Positions 5,613-5,664 of a stretch of DNA of 5,664 bases are shown piece by piece. Under the pieces are notes generated by a model. The model saw only the letters and a program-made list of their open reading frames with translations. It did not search any database and was not told where the DNA came from. The DNA is taken from positions 1 to 5,664 of the forward strand of contig JAFREV010000038.1 in NCBI GenBank assembly GCA_017434685.1, read 5' to 3'. The number at the start of each line of letters is the position of its first letter. The first letter of the stretch is position 1. The position numbers and the translations under genes are program-made. The DNA comes from Mogibacterium sp. (GTDB lineage: Bacteria > Bacillota > Clostridia > Peptostreptococcales > Anaerovoracaceae).

Positions 5613-5664
5613 ATGATAGTAATATCGGGCAAAGACATCAGCAAAGCATACGGAACAGACATCA
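5613..5664 (+). CDS. N terminus of an ABC-F family ATPase, cut by the window end
   Basis: Seventeen complete codons are visible, reading MIVISGKDISKAYGTDI. This matches the typical opening of ABC-F proteins, where the first beta strands lead to 'iS..YG...il', just before the Walker A of the first ATPase domain. ABC-F proteins are soluble tandem ATPases that act at the ribosomal exit site. In B. subtilis the ABC-F gene ydiF follows the tsaD homologue, supporting the assignment by position. The ATG begins immediately after the tsaD stop, and GGAG at 5603-5606 gives a well-spaced ribosome binding site. Walker motifs are beyond the window, so another ABC ATPase remains possible. Confidence 0.75.
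   Translation, partial: MIVISGKDISKAYGTDI

Noticed and set aside
1..5664. CRISPR arrays, insertion sequences, tRNA or rRNA genes, phage or defence genes
   Set aside because: No repeat-spacer pattern, terminal inverted repeats, transposase motifs, cloverleaf or rRNA-like stretch was found. Every long frame is accounted for by housekeeping genes.

Overview
The window is a compact block of bacterial housekeeping genes, all on the + strand, with almost no spacing between them. It points to a low-to-moderate GC Firmicute (Bacillota), most likely an anaerobic member of the Clostridia. The evidence is the purine-rich ribosome binding sites, a PepV-type dipeptidase, an FMN riboswitch ahead of a RibU-type ECF riboflavin transporter, and the gene order tsaE-tsaB-rimI-tsaD-ABC-F, which matches Bacillus subtilis ydiB-ydiC-ydiD-ydiE-ydiF. 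Genus cannot be assigned from this sequence.

Layout. Positions 1-666 hold the C-terminal part of a branched-chain-amino-acid-type (LivJ/LivK-like) substrate-binding protein, whose 5' end lies outside the window. One base later comes an M20-family PepV-like dipeptidase (668-2116). The only long non-coding stretch is 2117-2357. It carries a complete FMN (RFN) riboswitch aptamer at 2137-2254, an 11-bp hairpin at 2279-2305, and a hairpin that can bury the Shine-Dalgarno sequence and start codon of ribU. From 2358 onward the genes are packed tightly: ribU (2358-2918), tsaE (2915-3346), tsaB (3349-4095), rimI (4077-4556), tsaD (4596-5612), and the first 17 codons of an ABC-F ATPase starting at 5613.

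How the genes work together. TsaB, TsaD and TsaE form the bacterial complex that moves threonylcarbamoyl from its adenylate onto A37 of ANN-decoding tRNAs (t6A). TsaC/Sua5, which makes that adenylate, is not in the window. RimI acetylates the N terminus of ribosomal protein S18 and commonly travels with these genes. ABC-F proteins act on the ribosome. So the right half is a translation-quality operon, with ribU, the riboflavin-uptake subunit, as its first gene behind an FMN switch.

No previously undescribed defence, mobile or biosynthetic system is visible. The most interesting signal is in the riboswitch leader. Hand pairing gives a coherent translational switch in which the 5' strand of aptamer helix P1 can alternatively pair with the strand that would hide the ribU ribosome binding site. 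Because tsaE overlaps the end of ribU by ATGA, FMN control of ribU translation could reach into the t6A genes. This is inference and needs testing.
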